Source of the DNA: Allacma fusca
Taxonomy: Eukaryota > Arthropoda > Collembola > Symphypleona > Sminthuridae
DNA length: 64,000 bases
Assembly: GCA_947179485.1 (NCBI GenBank)
Contig: OX359247.1
Span: 56,331,131 to 56,395,130 of the forward strand
Reading direction: 5' to 3'
Of the stretch, positions 12,801-24,187 are shown piece after piece. Position 1 is the stretch's first letter, and every line of letters starts with the position of its first letter. The position numbers were made by a program, and so were the translations under genes. Below the pieces are notes generated by a model. That model saw only the letters and a list, made by a program, of their open reading frames with translations. It was not told where the DNA came from and did not search any database.

Positions 12801-15800
12801 CCTTTATCACCATTGTAGAGGACATTTAAAGCATTGGATCTCTTAATTGAAGGGCCTTTTGCAGCTAGTAATTATTCATGTAAGGGATTTCAATGCTATA
12901 ATAACTGATATATAAAACGTCATATATTTATTTGATTTATGAGACAATACTTTCGATGGTAAACTTTCTTGAATTTATGGTCCAATTGTAGGACTCAAGT
13001 TGCGGAAAATAGCAAGATATTTCGGACATATCCTCGGACACTTCTACCAGAACCCCGCCCTCTACCGGATCAGCATCGTCAGGATCTACTTTAGATTCTT
13101 CAAACCGGATAAATTTTCCTGTAAACGAAATTACTAAGCATTAGTTTTGGGACTCAAGTTGTTTAGCTCTAGTTTCTTTTTATACCCATGCAACACATAT
13201 GTACATACAACTCAACTGGAAATTTATAAGTCATTTTCACTCATGTACTCTTTACCATTAATTACTGACAATGAGTGTAACCTGCAGTTGCAACATTATG
13301 TACGGCGAGACTTTGCAGTAAACCAAAGAAACAGCACGATTAAAAATCAAGGGAAAATCAGATTCAGCTAACCTGCCGGTAATAAGGATTCGGTCCCATT
13401 CCGGTAAGTTACGGTAAATTGAATAGGTTCTGCAAAGAAGAAACGCAGCCCTCGGCAGTAAAAACGTGCTTTCTCATCCGTGTACAAGATGGAGTCACTG
13501 TCATCCATGACAAAAATCGCTTTGTCTGGAATTTTATCGTCCGAAACCATATCTATGAAAACAAAAGATAACGTCACGCCACATGCTAGCCAATGTCACC
13601 TGCTATAAAGATGCCCTGACAAAGATTCTCGCTCTGGATGAGGTAAGTGACTCAATCAATACTTGATTCCCCGAATCGTAGCAGTTCACTAATTGTAAGT
13701 GGCAAAGTATTGCACCGTATGTAACAGCGAGGCTAGTAATTGTAGTGCACTATGTACATATAAACATTTAAGAAATACTAAAAGTAGTAAGTTAGTAGTA
13801 ATTTACTTTACTACATAGCGTTCATCACATTCACAATAAGAACTTTCGTTTCAAAGTACCCCTGAAAATTGTGTAGCATTTCTCAAGATTCTCCGTCTAC
13901 TTCCCTGTCCAAAACAAACATTTACGATTCCGGGGACCTACCATCTAAACCAAAAAAAAATACTGGGTTTCTCAGGGAAAACGTCCTTGGTGTGTGCTAT
14001 CGTAGTAACAAGAATTTAAAAAAGCCAAGATAAGGAAATAAATAACTGAAAAGGCTGATTTAACATTTGAGCAAAATATTTGGGCATTCACACTATTCAT
14101 CTAACACGTCTCAGTGTATTTCCGTGCATCTTGCTGTATGAACTACATTCGTCTAGGTAAAAAATATTCTTCCTATATTATCCATCATACAAAATCAAGC
14201 TTAATCTTGTCCCTGAAATAATATTATTCTCACGGTAATTTCCATCAAAGCCTAGGAAATGATATTCGGTTTCTGAAGTTGTTCTGTGTTGGGAGTCACA
14301 ACGAGCCATTCCACGTGGATGCACTTGCACAACATGCAAGCAAGGGTAGCTGTCATCACAGCTATCTCCCTTTAAAGTATCATCAGGGCAGTACTGGAGT
14401 ATGACAAAAACAGGAAACTCATCCCTGCTTTTTAATGCTTACAATTTTTAGATATCATGTAAGTTAGCTATCATTTTGAAAACAACCTCAGGTTGGACTA
14501 GACATTTCGAATACAAGCCACAGCTGGGAGGGTCTCTGCAACTGAGATCAAATAACGAGGCAGCTTGTGTATAAGAAGGATTTTCTTGCTCACACATTAT
14601 ACGCCGCCTCGCATTATGCAGGTATAACTTCATGAGCTTCTCCGGTTCACCTTCCAAATTTATAAGTAAACAAACATTATTATCAGCATACGTATACATA
14701 TTCAAGGAGACACTGTAAGGATTCAGGGTTTCGTTTCAATGCAGTAATTATTATTAAAAAACCTGTCTATACCTCCAGAATAAAAATATTGAAACAGTAC
14801 AGTTTCGTTGTCAAAAGAGCATTTGAATTCTCCTTCCAAAGAATTATTCCCTAGAGGGTATACATTTTGGAAAATAAATCCCCTTTTGGGGTCGTATGGC
14901 CAATGGAGCTGTTGGTATGAGGCCTAATTTGAAAGAATGTAATAATAATACTTGTCTTATTTCAAACTGAATGATTACAATATCAATCATTATTTAATTT
15001 AACTTGTAAATAATTAAACTAACCCCCGCCGTTTTACGATATTGTAACACAGGATTAACATCGTCGTAATTCGAAGCACATGGAACAACCTTTGGATCAA
15101 TGGGCGGTTTCATTGCAATTGTCTCGCCAGAGTTAACGAAACGACCTCCAGCTAGCAAAAAATATTTACAATATTATAATTGCGTATTATTTTGGTTATT
15201 TTGTTTCTTATAGACATATTAAAAGGATCTGTTTAGAGATTTGTGCTGTCCGACGTCATATGCATATGGAATATATGTACATATGTTCTTTCAGCGTAAA
15301 AAACTAGTTGAGTGTTTTGGTTGTAATTTAAACTATGTCAGCGCTTTAAATAAAAAATGGTAAACCTTGTGTAAAAAAATGAACATCCGAAATAAGAGCT
15401 GGCCTGTCAACACTTCGACAGAACACGGTTCCACTCGTTCCCCGAACAGTGCCAAAATGGTACGTGATGGAGTAGTTGTAGGTTGATATATTGAATATAT
15501 CTTCAACATTTCTTGAAGAAGCCATGCTCTGAAATCTCTTTGAGCAGCGTGTAAATAATAACATGAGTGTAGGTGAGAAGATTTATTTTCCCCAATAAAA
15601 AACATGAATAAATAATTAATTAGCACATTTTACAGAATTGCGAAAGCTAAAATGTCATAATGCAAATTTGATTCTATAAAAATGTAAAAGAATTGCCTTA
15701 TTGTTAGTTCCAAGCTTACAGTTTTTGCTATTTCAGTCTGCCATTTGATTGGATAATTGGCACTACAAGACAGACTATAAGTCTGGTCAATGGTGGCCAA

Positions 15801-15971
15801 AACAACGGTGCCATTGCTACTACTATTTTGAAAATGTACTGAGCAGGCCGGGTTAGAAAGTTGTGAATGGATATTTGAACATGCTGTAACAGATATTTCT
15901 GGATTTGAGAGTATGTTTTGAACACACAATAGTACAAGATAAACATCGATGAAAAATAAAATAGTTTCCAT
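9873..15971 (-). CDS. Receptor tyrosine kinase paralog 2 (RTK-2), complete
   Basis: A complete gene of 19 exons: 15971-15720 (signal peptide), 15528-15366, 15151-15024, 14923-14773, 14650-14487, 14393-14234 (Cys-rich), 13552-13373, 13118-12951, 12864-12734, 12612-12447 (last Ig-like domain), 12261-12149 (membrane helix), 11933-11780 (juxtamembrane), 11652-11443 (Gly loop, VAVK), 11370-11256, 11181-11082, 10700-10578 ([11 protein letters not shown]), 10431-10220 (WMALESL, DVWSFG), 10135-10037 (LLKCWEP...RPSF), 9936-9873 (tail). They sum to 2853 nt, exactly 951 codons, so about 950 residues. The kinase insert is very short. HRD is HGD and APE is ALE. The tail ends in hydrophobic YVVV, possibly a PDZ ligand (inference). 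All junctions fit GT-AG. Same architecture as its neighbours; ligand and substrate unknown. Confidence 0.9.
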
Positions 15972-17117
15972 GGTCTCATGTCTCCGTCCGTGCGGACACT
16001 GCCAAGGCTGTTAGTTATACAGTGTATATATAAATATATAACTATTTTTATTAAATGTCTTTATAAAGCGAAATTATCAACCCACGAGGAATATTACACT
16101 CAAGGAAAGAATCAAACCGCCATTCGCTGACCGCTGCCCAGCCGGAATTTCTTTGACTTTTGCTTGTAAAGGTATTTGAAAACAAACAAAATAATGTTTG
16201 TTTAATTCCTACAAATATTATATTTTGTTACAATAATTTGGGTATTAAACAGCATATGTACATAAACGAAAAATAATAAGTTGCAAAAGTAAATTTCAAT
16301 TGAGCCCGTGTAATATTCCTGTAAAAAACCAGGTTAGGTAATTTATAACATTGATTGTAACATGAGTGTGAGAGCATAAATCAGTGAAATAAGAGTTAGA
16401 AATATGTTTATTTCACTGATACCTTAACAGTGTTTGCTTGAAGAAACAGTAGCAAAAATCATGTCACTAACAGTAAAGTTATTACAAAACATAAATATTT
16501 ATATGTAATGTGATAATTACAATATATTATTCATATGAAATGTAATAATTACAATATATTAACTACGAACATAATAACTACAATATATTAACTACGAACA
16601 TAATAACTACAATATATTAACTACGAACATAATAACTACAATATATTAACTACGAACATAATAACTACAATATATTAATAAATATTTCTAAATAATAATC
16701 CTATCATGGACACATTTAATACCTACAAATGTAAATTTTTAGAAGAAGTCTACAACTGCTAAATTGAAACTATTGTATAACGGGCTTTTTGAACTGCATG
16801 AGCGTGCCGGATAACATAGCATACATACATATAATGGCTCTGGAACCAAACAGCACGTAAAATAAATTTTTTGAAAAAATTTAACATTCTCAGTAAAGCA
16901 AAAAATGTTACGTGAACTTATTATGTATTCCCAGAATTTATTCCTATTATGCCTTCTAACTTTCATTTGCATGTATTACAGTATATTAAACTATAAATTA
17001 AGTCCAATTAACCAAGAACGACCTATATAGGTCATATAAACACATGTTTGTTTTAATTGTATGTTACCACACTAATTTCCTCCAAATACAATGAATAATT
17101 TTGGCGTTTACCACTAT
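15972..17117. other. RTK-2/RTK-3 intergenic DNA
   Basis: About 1.1 kb, AT-rich, between the RTK-2 start and the RTK-3 stop. Apart from the short tandem repeat near 16550-16672 I see no gene or mobile element. The RTK-2 promoter must lie here, but no site can be assigned. Confidence 0.6.
16550..16672. repeat. 29-bp tandem repeat, about four copies
   Basis: Successive copies of AATATATTAACTACGAACAT followed by AATAACTAC, nearly identical, ending at a variant copy. AT-rich microsatellite-like DNA between two receptor genes. Confidence 0.85.
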
Positions 17118-20100
17118 TCAAGCCTGTTCGGTATGGAGAATCCCGACATCCCTTTTGTGGTCAGGAGTTTCCCTACAAATAAAATATATTACAGTTGGAT
17201 TTATTTTATACTGTCTATGCTTATACCATTAGGGGTCCATGTAAGCAAATAGTAGGAAGGAAGTAAACTGGAAAAGGTATTACTATAGTCTGACTTAGGA
17301 ATTTACACTGCAAGTAAATACAAAGAAAAACAATCCGTAATATGTAATCATAAATTCATGTAACTTGCGATTTTATTATTAGGGGAAAACTCACTTTACA
17401 ACATTCGACTGAATCAAAATATTCCCGAACAATTGACTCAGTTCTCCAAAGGAGGGCCTGCTATCTGCTTCTTGAGCCCAACATTTTAATAGTACGGAGT
17501 AGCTAAAGTTGAACAAACTTGTTGGTTATATAACTATGTATGAATCAATATGAAATGGAATGCTAACAAGTACAGAGGATTACTTACATTGCTGGGCTCG
17601 CATATTTGGGTTTGTACATTCGCATTCCACTCTCTAAATTTTGTAAAAACTCCATTGACCATAATAAACCCGGAAACGGAACTTCAGCCAGCGTAAAAAT
17701 TTCCCACACAGTAACGCCAAAGGACCAAACATCGGACTTGGAGGAAAATACCATATCTCGCAGAGACTCCAATGCCATCCAACGCCATGGTAATGGTGCC
17801 TTAATATTTTAACAAAGTCAGGGTCGAGGTTGAACAATTTAACTGGCGTTTTAACAACTAATTACCTTGTTTCAATTTTGTTTTTCCAATATTGAGTTAC
17901 ATTGTGTTAAGACACACATCCTTAACAATGGAATTTTACCTGGGTTTTCTTATTGTAAATTGAATTTTCGTAGAGCTGGCGTGAGAGCCCAAAGTCTGAT
18001 ATTTTTGCCACGTTTCCATTAAAGAGTAAAACGTTTCGTGTGGCTAAATCCCCATGTATCACCTGAAATGGGTTGAAATTTAAGTTCCACGATTAATTAT
18101 TGCATAATTCTGTATTTCTGCAGAGGACAAATAGTATACTTTCTTAGTTTCCAAATATTCCATTCCAGCCGCAATCTGTTGACTCCAGCTTATCAAATCA
18201 CAAGTGGTTACTACGTGGCTTGCAGGATCAGATGTTACCCTAAATTAAGAAATCTTTACTCAAATTTGTAAGAACATTAACAAGCCTTTTGATTGTGACC
18301 TATTACTCCATCCTGCAGGCAGATCCTTCTTTGAAACTTACTTTGTTTTGGTAATATTATCATTTACAATGAAATTTACTCTTCATTGATACCTTCTTAT
18401 TTTCCAAATATTCCATTCCAGCCGCAATCTGTTGGCTCCAGCTTATTAAATCACATGTGGTTACTGCAGGGCTTGCAGGATCATATGTTACCCTTAAAAG
18501 AAAATCTGTGTTAAAATTTGTAAAAATATTAACTATCCTGCATGTAACTGATTCTGTGCAATTTACTTTATTTTGGTAATATTATCATTCTCAATGAAAT
18601 TGACGTAAGTTGCTCTACTCGCTTTCAAATGGGATTCCAGGCTCCCAAACGGGCTTAGTTCCAAAACAACGTACACTATTCCTGTAAGTCATCAAAACTT
18701 GGTCTTAAGCATTGCATTAATTAAAAAATAATACTATTTTGGTCAATTATTAATCGTCTACTATTAATGTTGTGAATGCCCACACGCGAACGTGAAACTT
18801 ATTGTGAATACTTTAGCATATAATACTATAGGCACAAGGGAATTCCCAACTTGACAGTAATAAACTGGGGTTTAACCTTCTAAAAATAAAATGTTATTAA
18901 CTACTTTTAACTCACTTTCCCTGATTTTACTTGTGACCGCACCAAAGAACCGAACAACATTGGCGTGTGTACCAATGTAGGCCATGACCTTCAGTTCCGA
19001 CAAAAGGGCTTTAAAATATGAGACTTCAGCATGGGGAAGTGTTGTTTTTACAGCGACATCCTCCTCCAAATATTTTCCTCGGATGACCATTCCAAAAGCA
19101 CCTTTTCCTAGCAACTGGTTTTTGGCTACGAGAGGAACATTCGATGAAGTATAGTCAATTAACATCCGTGTACTAATTGTGCATACATACATTTATTTGT
19201 TACATTTAAGTTTTGGACTGCGACCCGTGGTTCTAATGAAATTATATCTTTATAGTATATTAATTTTACTATCTTCCAAAGATGGGCCCCTTGCCTATAT
19301 CTAGGCCCTTTTATAGGCAAAAATTCTAGGGAGGAAGCAAAAAAACAAGAATCTAGGCTAGGATATAGGCAAGGTTCAATGGGATTTATATGCAAATAAA
19401 ATATTATAGGAAGTCTGGGAAATAAATATAGGCATCTAGGAAATTTAGGCTAGGGGCTTCATAAATAAATATAATATGAAGGGAGCAGGTATGCAACTGA
19501 TGCCGACATGCCGAGTAGGGGTATAGTCATGCAACTGATGCACTCAACAATAAAACGTATGCATATAATTTCAAAGAGGAATGTATGTATAAGTTTGCAT
19601 TCGCAAATCCCTACCTTTTATATACTACAACAAATTAGTAATGATTGTAAAAATGCGGAGAAGTAAAGCATGTTATAGCACGATTGTTAGGACATCTGGT
19701 CGACAATGGTGTAACAAATTTTCAGCGTGGAACAGACCAACAGATCAACAAACCAACAGATCAACGTAGCAATACATAAATGTAGTATTATTAAGTACAG
19801 GATATTTCGACATACACACACGCGGGGTTTTCGGTTTTCTGTAGTGACTTTAAGGGTGCACTTATATAGTAGCAGTTATATAACAAGTTATATATCATAT
19901 ATATATGATGCAGTAGTTTTGAACTTCCTAATAGGGTATAGTTGCATGATACTCTCAAAAGGAATATTATAAGAACATTTATAGGGATATTGTATATGTA
20001 GGTAGGCATCTCCCTGTTTCCTATATTATAGGAAGGAACTTCGTGTTGCTTTAGCCTTTATAGGATTTAAGGAAGGCTTTTGGTTGAGCATTTCCTTAAA

Positions 20101-22989
20101 AGGGGGAGATAACTTGGCGAGGATTATAATTATAGGCAAATAGGGAGGCGCATTATATTAGTTTAATTATAGGAAGGAAATAGGCTAGGTGAAGTAAAAG
20201 GCCCATCTTTGCTATCTTCTGTTAATTAATGTGCGTTTCTATAAAACTACCTATGGACAAGCTTTCCTCTGCTATTTCGTATTCGTGTTGAAATGGTAAG
20301 AACTTAGCATTTTCTTGATTATTCCCATGACCCTGACTGGTTCGAAGCATTTCTGGGTTTCCCATCTTAAATTCTTGAATTTCTTCCTCTGTGAGGTCTC
20401 GAAGTTTTTTCTACAGTTAGTTATGAATAACGAATTATTTAATTATACGAAAGCAATTTGAATCCTGTCTGCGGTCAGGCTCATTTATTAGCATATAGTA
20501 CAAATAAGCCCGCACATAAGTAGCTACAATCATAACATAAATAACCAATGTTCTGTTTTGCTAACTTCAGCATCCAAGTATTTTCGCCGCATGCGGTAGC
20601 AAATAAACAGTAGAGCCACTGCAAACCCAGCACAACAAAGTGCGGATGTTGCTATTATTCCGGGACTGATCTTAGATTCTAAAATAATATTTCCACATTA
20701 CTTCAAAATGATTCAAATATTATCAATTTTATATAAATATTTTGAAGAGAAAAGTCTGCACATACGTCTGACTTCCAAACTAAATGTGATATTGTCCTGG
20801 CCAACTCTATTAGACACCACGCAATCATACTCGCCCTGCAAATCCTCCTGTAGTTCCGGCAATTGCAAAACTGACTCGTTTTCTGATGTTATGAAACTGA
20901 TGCCCGTACTTTCTAAACTAATTTCCTGGAAAATGTCACCGTGTTACTGTAATTATATCAAAGAATTTTAAAAGTATTCAGCTACAAATGTATTACTTTA
21001 TAATCTATTACCGATCCATTTTGAAACCATTGAAATTTTGGCCTGGGTGTCCCATCCGATTGACAGCTCAAGGTTCTTCCTTTGTCTCCAATGTAAAATA
21101 AATTCTTCGTATTTTTTCTATGAATGGAAGGAGCTTTTGAACCTTTAAAAAGATTAGCATAAACCAACTTTATTAATTTTTTTGTAAAAATTATTTAAAC
21201 ATATAATAATATGTTATGTGTAGAATATATTTTCAAGAGTTACGATGCACTATGAACTTTCTGGATGCATTACGCCAATTAAACGACTCGTAAATGGGAA
21301 AAAAACAAATAATTTCGACCATATCTTCTGCCAAATTAACTATGACACCTTCTTCAACGGGATCCGAATCATCCGGGTTTATTTTGGGTTCCCCGTAGGT
21401 TTCAAAGGTCCCTAAACACATGCATTTATTGTCAATAAGGTTTAGAAAAAAACATACTAAATACGAATTGAGCAACATAATTGAGTACTAACCTGCAGGT
21501 ATAGCGGAAATTGTCCCATTTTTGTAAACGACAGCAAATTGGATTGTTTTCATGAAGAAAAAATTCAAACCTCGACAGTAGAACAATTCTTCCTGGTCCG
21601 TGTACAAATTTGATTCACCTTTATCCATGCGAAAGATCGCTCCTTCGTTAATTTCTTGATTTAGGTATTTTGACAGTAAATCTACTCACAATTAGATCAT
21701 AAATACATAAAGAAGTAAGTTAAATAAATAACTTAGCATTAGGTAAATTAAAACGTCAATTATTACAATGCTTTTTATCCAGCCCATAAAAATGGTAATC
21801 CCTTATGGCTGTTGTTTTATATTTAGACACACAAGATGATATCCCCTGCGGATGAATTTGAGGTATTTGAAGACACGGAAATCTATCACTACATTGAATT
21901 CCACGTTTAATGCCGAAAGTGGGACAATTCTGAAAAAACACAGCCGGATCCGTTTTTCAAGTTGAAGAGCTATTTATAGCTGTGGTAATTAGTACTTGTA
22001 ATTATTGAAACAAACCTCAGCCTCCAGTAAACATTTTTCGTGCAAGTGACAACTGGGGGGATTACGGCACTCGATATCCAATAACAACTCAGATTGGACA
22101 AGTGGAGAACTTTGTTCGCACAACAAACGTTGCACTTGTAAGTTTAAGACAAGCTCTTCAGTCAAATTGGCTGGAAGAGCTAAGACATTTTTAAATTAAA
22201 ACTGAGAGAAGGATTGGAGAGATAATTGTGCAGATATGAACTCACAACTCACCTGCTCTGTCTTCAGGAGTAATTTTCATTGCTTTACCGGAATCGACAA
22301 ACGGATCCATAACTATTGCACAGAATGTACATACTGACGTAGATATTTATAAGCTTATAATAAAATTGAAGTTAGAAATCGACTGCTAATCATAAGTTTG
22401 TCGTAATATATGACATATGTACGTATGACATTTGTATTAAATTTTAAATTCGCCAAACCTTGAGTCAAAAAATGTAATTGCGAAGAGATATGAGGGTTGT
22501 CCACGCTTCGACAAGTAATAGTTCCACTAGTACCTTCAACAACCCCAAAGACATACCGTAGAGAATATTCGTACGTCTCTGTGTCAAAAATACTCTTGGC
22601 GGCTCTTGACATTACGAGATACTGATAACTCTATGATTTTAAATATTATGAGCATTAATTGGCAATTTCAGTTTAAAATAATGGAACAATTATTACAATG
22701 TATAACGAAATTTGAAATAATTTCTTGTAAATAAGGATAGACTTACAGTTTTCTCAAGTCCGGTTTCCCATTTAATTGGGTATTTGGCAATGCAAGTTAC
22801 AGTATATGACTCAGTTAGATTTGTGGAAACAATTCTGCTGCTTTCTGCATCTTCAAATTGAACAGCACAGGGAGAGGAGTACTCGTGTAATTTGCATTTA
22901 ACTGACAATCTAGGTTTCAATAATAATTGTTGGCATCTTGTCTGCGTGAAAAATGAAACGCAGACAAGCGTCAATACAAATAATTGCAT
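17118..22989 (-). CDS. Receptor tyrosine kinase paralog 3 (RTK-3), complete
   Basis: Exons: 22989-22747 (signal peptide), 22621-22459, 22312-22253, 22179-22016, 21929-21767, 21681-21493, 21411-21244, 21142-21012, 20925-20766, 20678-20566 (membrane helix), 20410-20251, 19125-18916 (GKGAFG, VAVK), 18681-18567, then either 18492-18393 or 18239-18140, 18062-17940 ([11 protein letters not shown]), 17799-17588 (WMALESL), 17502-17395, 17172-17118. With one of the two alternative 100-nt exons the sum is 2637 nt, exactly 879 codons (878 residues). With both, the frame breaks. Compared with RTK-2 it lacks the exon at 14923-14773 and half of the preceding one: 60 nt replace 279, still in frame. The intron 5' of the Gly-loop exon holds a hAT-B element. 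Catalytic motifs as in its paralogs. Confidence 0.9.
18140..18681 (-). other. Duplicated kinase exon block in RTK-3
   Basis: In transcript order: a complete 115-nt exon (18681-18567), a complete 100-nt exon Y1 (18492-18393), a 5'-truncated second copy of the 115-nt exon that keeps its donor (about 18380-18342), and a second 100-nt exon Y2 (18239-18140). Y1 and its flanks from about 18380 to 18670 match RTK-2 bases 11070-11355 almost base for base, including the intron. Y2 is more diverged. Both Y exons are open and have good splice sites. Y1 ends in YLENKK and Y2 in YLETKK. They encode the helix just before the catalytic loop. Confidence 0.85.
19278..20211. mobile_element. hAT-B MITE, copy 1, in an RTK-3 intron
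   Basis: A 934-bp element with termini CAAAGATGGGCC and GGCCCATCTTTG and a perfect 8-bp target duplication CTATCTTC (19270-19277, 20212-20219). The subterminal zones are rich in TATAGG and CTAGG words. No credible transposase frame. Terminal motif, duplication length and lack of coding sequence fit a non-autonomous hAT-like transposon. Relatives are at 50177-50728 and 59505-60632. Confidence 0.9.
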
Positions 22990-23694
22990 GTTTAAGTTTT
23001 GAAATTTGGGGAATATTCTACATGAATAAAGCTGATTGCATCTTACGAATGGAGTGATTGCTTTCTTTCACAATAGAGCAGATTTAGATGACAAATGTTT
23101 TCGAATGGGAAAATAATAACAATAAAATGTTTCCTTGTCGTGTCGTAATAGTAAACATTTTTTGTTATATTAGAACTTAAGGCCTGTGGTTGATTATATT
23201 GGTTTGCTGGTTTTCCTTTTATAAAGACCAATGATTTTCCAAAGTATTGCAAGCATGCATTGTTAGTGAAGTGGGAATAGCACCAGATGAATTTTGGATT
23301 CGACCTGAAATGATCTATATACAGATTCACTATGCAAAATGAACAAATTCAGTGCACTAAACAAATAACAGTTACATAAATGAACAATTCGTGGTGTTAA
23401 TATTGAAAGTAAAATGGACCAATAGGGTAATAGGACGTAAAAGCCGTAAGAACAACTTATACAGTAATTATTTATCTGGAGCTATTACTTGTGATGTGAT
23501 TACGTAATTGTTTTTGTTCCTCATGAATGCTACACAGGACTAATTTTGCAATTTTATAGGCTTGCACTTGGTTATTGCATTTAAGTTAATACAGTATAGT
23601 CATGTAGCTCATTTTACTTTTTACAAAACTGAATAGTTGATTCTTCCTCTTCACCAACCAATTGTTCAATTATTGTTTAAAAAAACAATAACTT
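22990..23694. other. Spacer upstream of RTK-3, nothing recognised
   Basis: About 700 bp between the RTK-3 start codon and the left end of the large transposon. It should hold the RTK-3 promoter and 5' UTR. I see no motif or coding frame that I can support. Confidence 0.55.
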
Positions 23695-24187
23695 CCCAGC
23701 TAGCACACAATATTCCGGCGATATCCTCATAATGCCTCAAATATCCCAGTAATGAATAGCTACATTTCTTGATCGGGTCAATATCTCAGCAATGTGATTT
23801 AACATTCAAAAAATTTTACGTTTAGCTATATTCTCTGAAGGATATCGCCAAAATAACAATAAAATAATATCGCAAGAGTTCAGTACAAAATATCGCCAAC
23901 ACAGCGCTGTACATGCGTAAAAGGATACTGCAGAATAATATTAACGGCTCTTTTGCAGTCTTCCTCGGCTCACCACTCATGTTGTCGTTATGTGAGTTTT
24001 TTGAATGGTATAATTAACGGATGTTTGCTTGTTGAGGCATTGAAATACATTCGTTGAAGTGTAACGAATAAAATAAATTACCTCATTCTAACAAAGGTGT
24101 ATTATAGATATTCTGACCATTTGTAGCTTCATCATTTTATTTGTAAGGTAAGTATTGTATCATTGTAATTTATTATTAGGAATTAAA

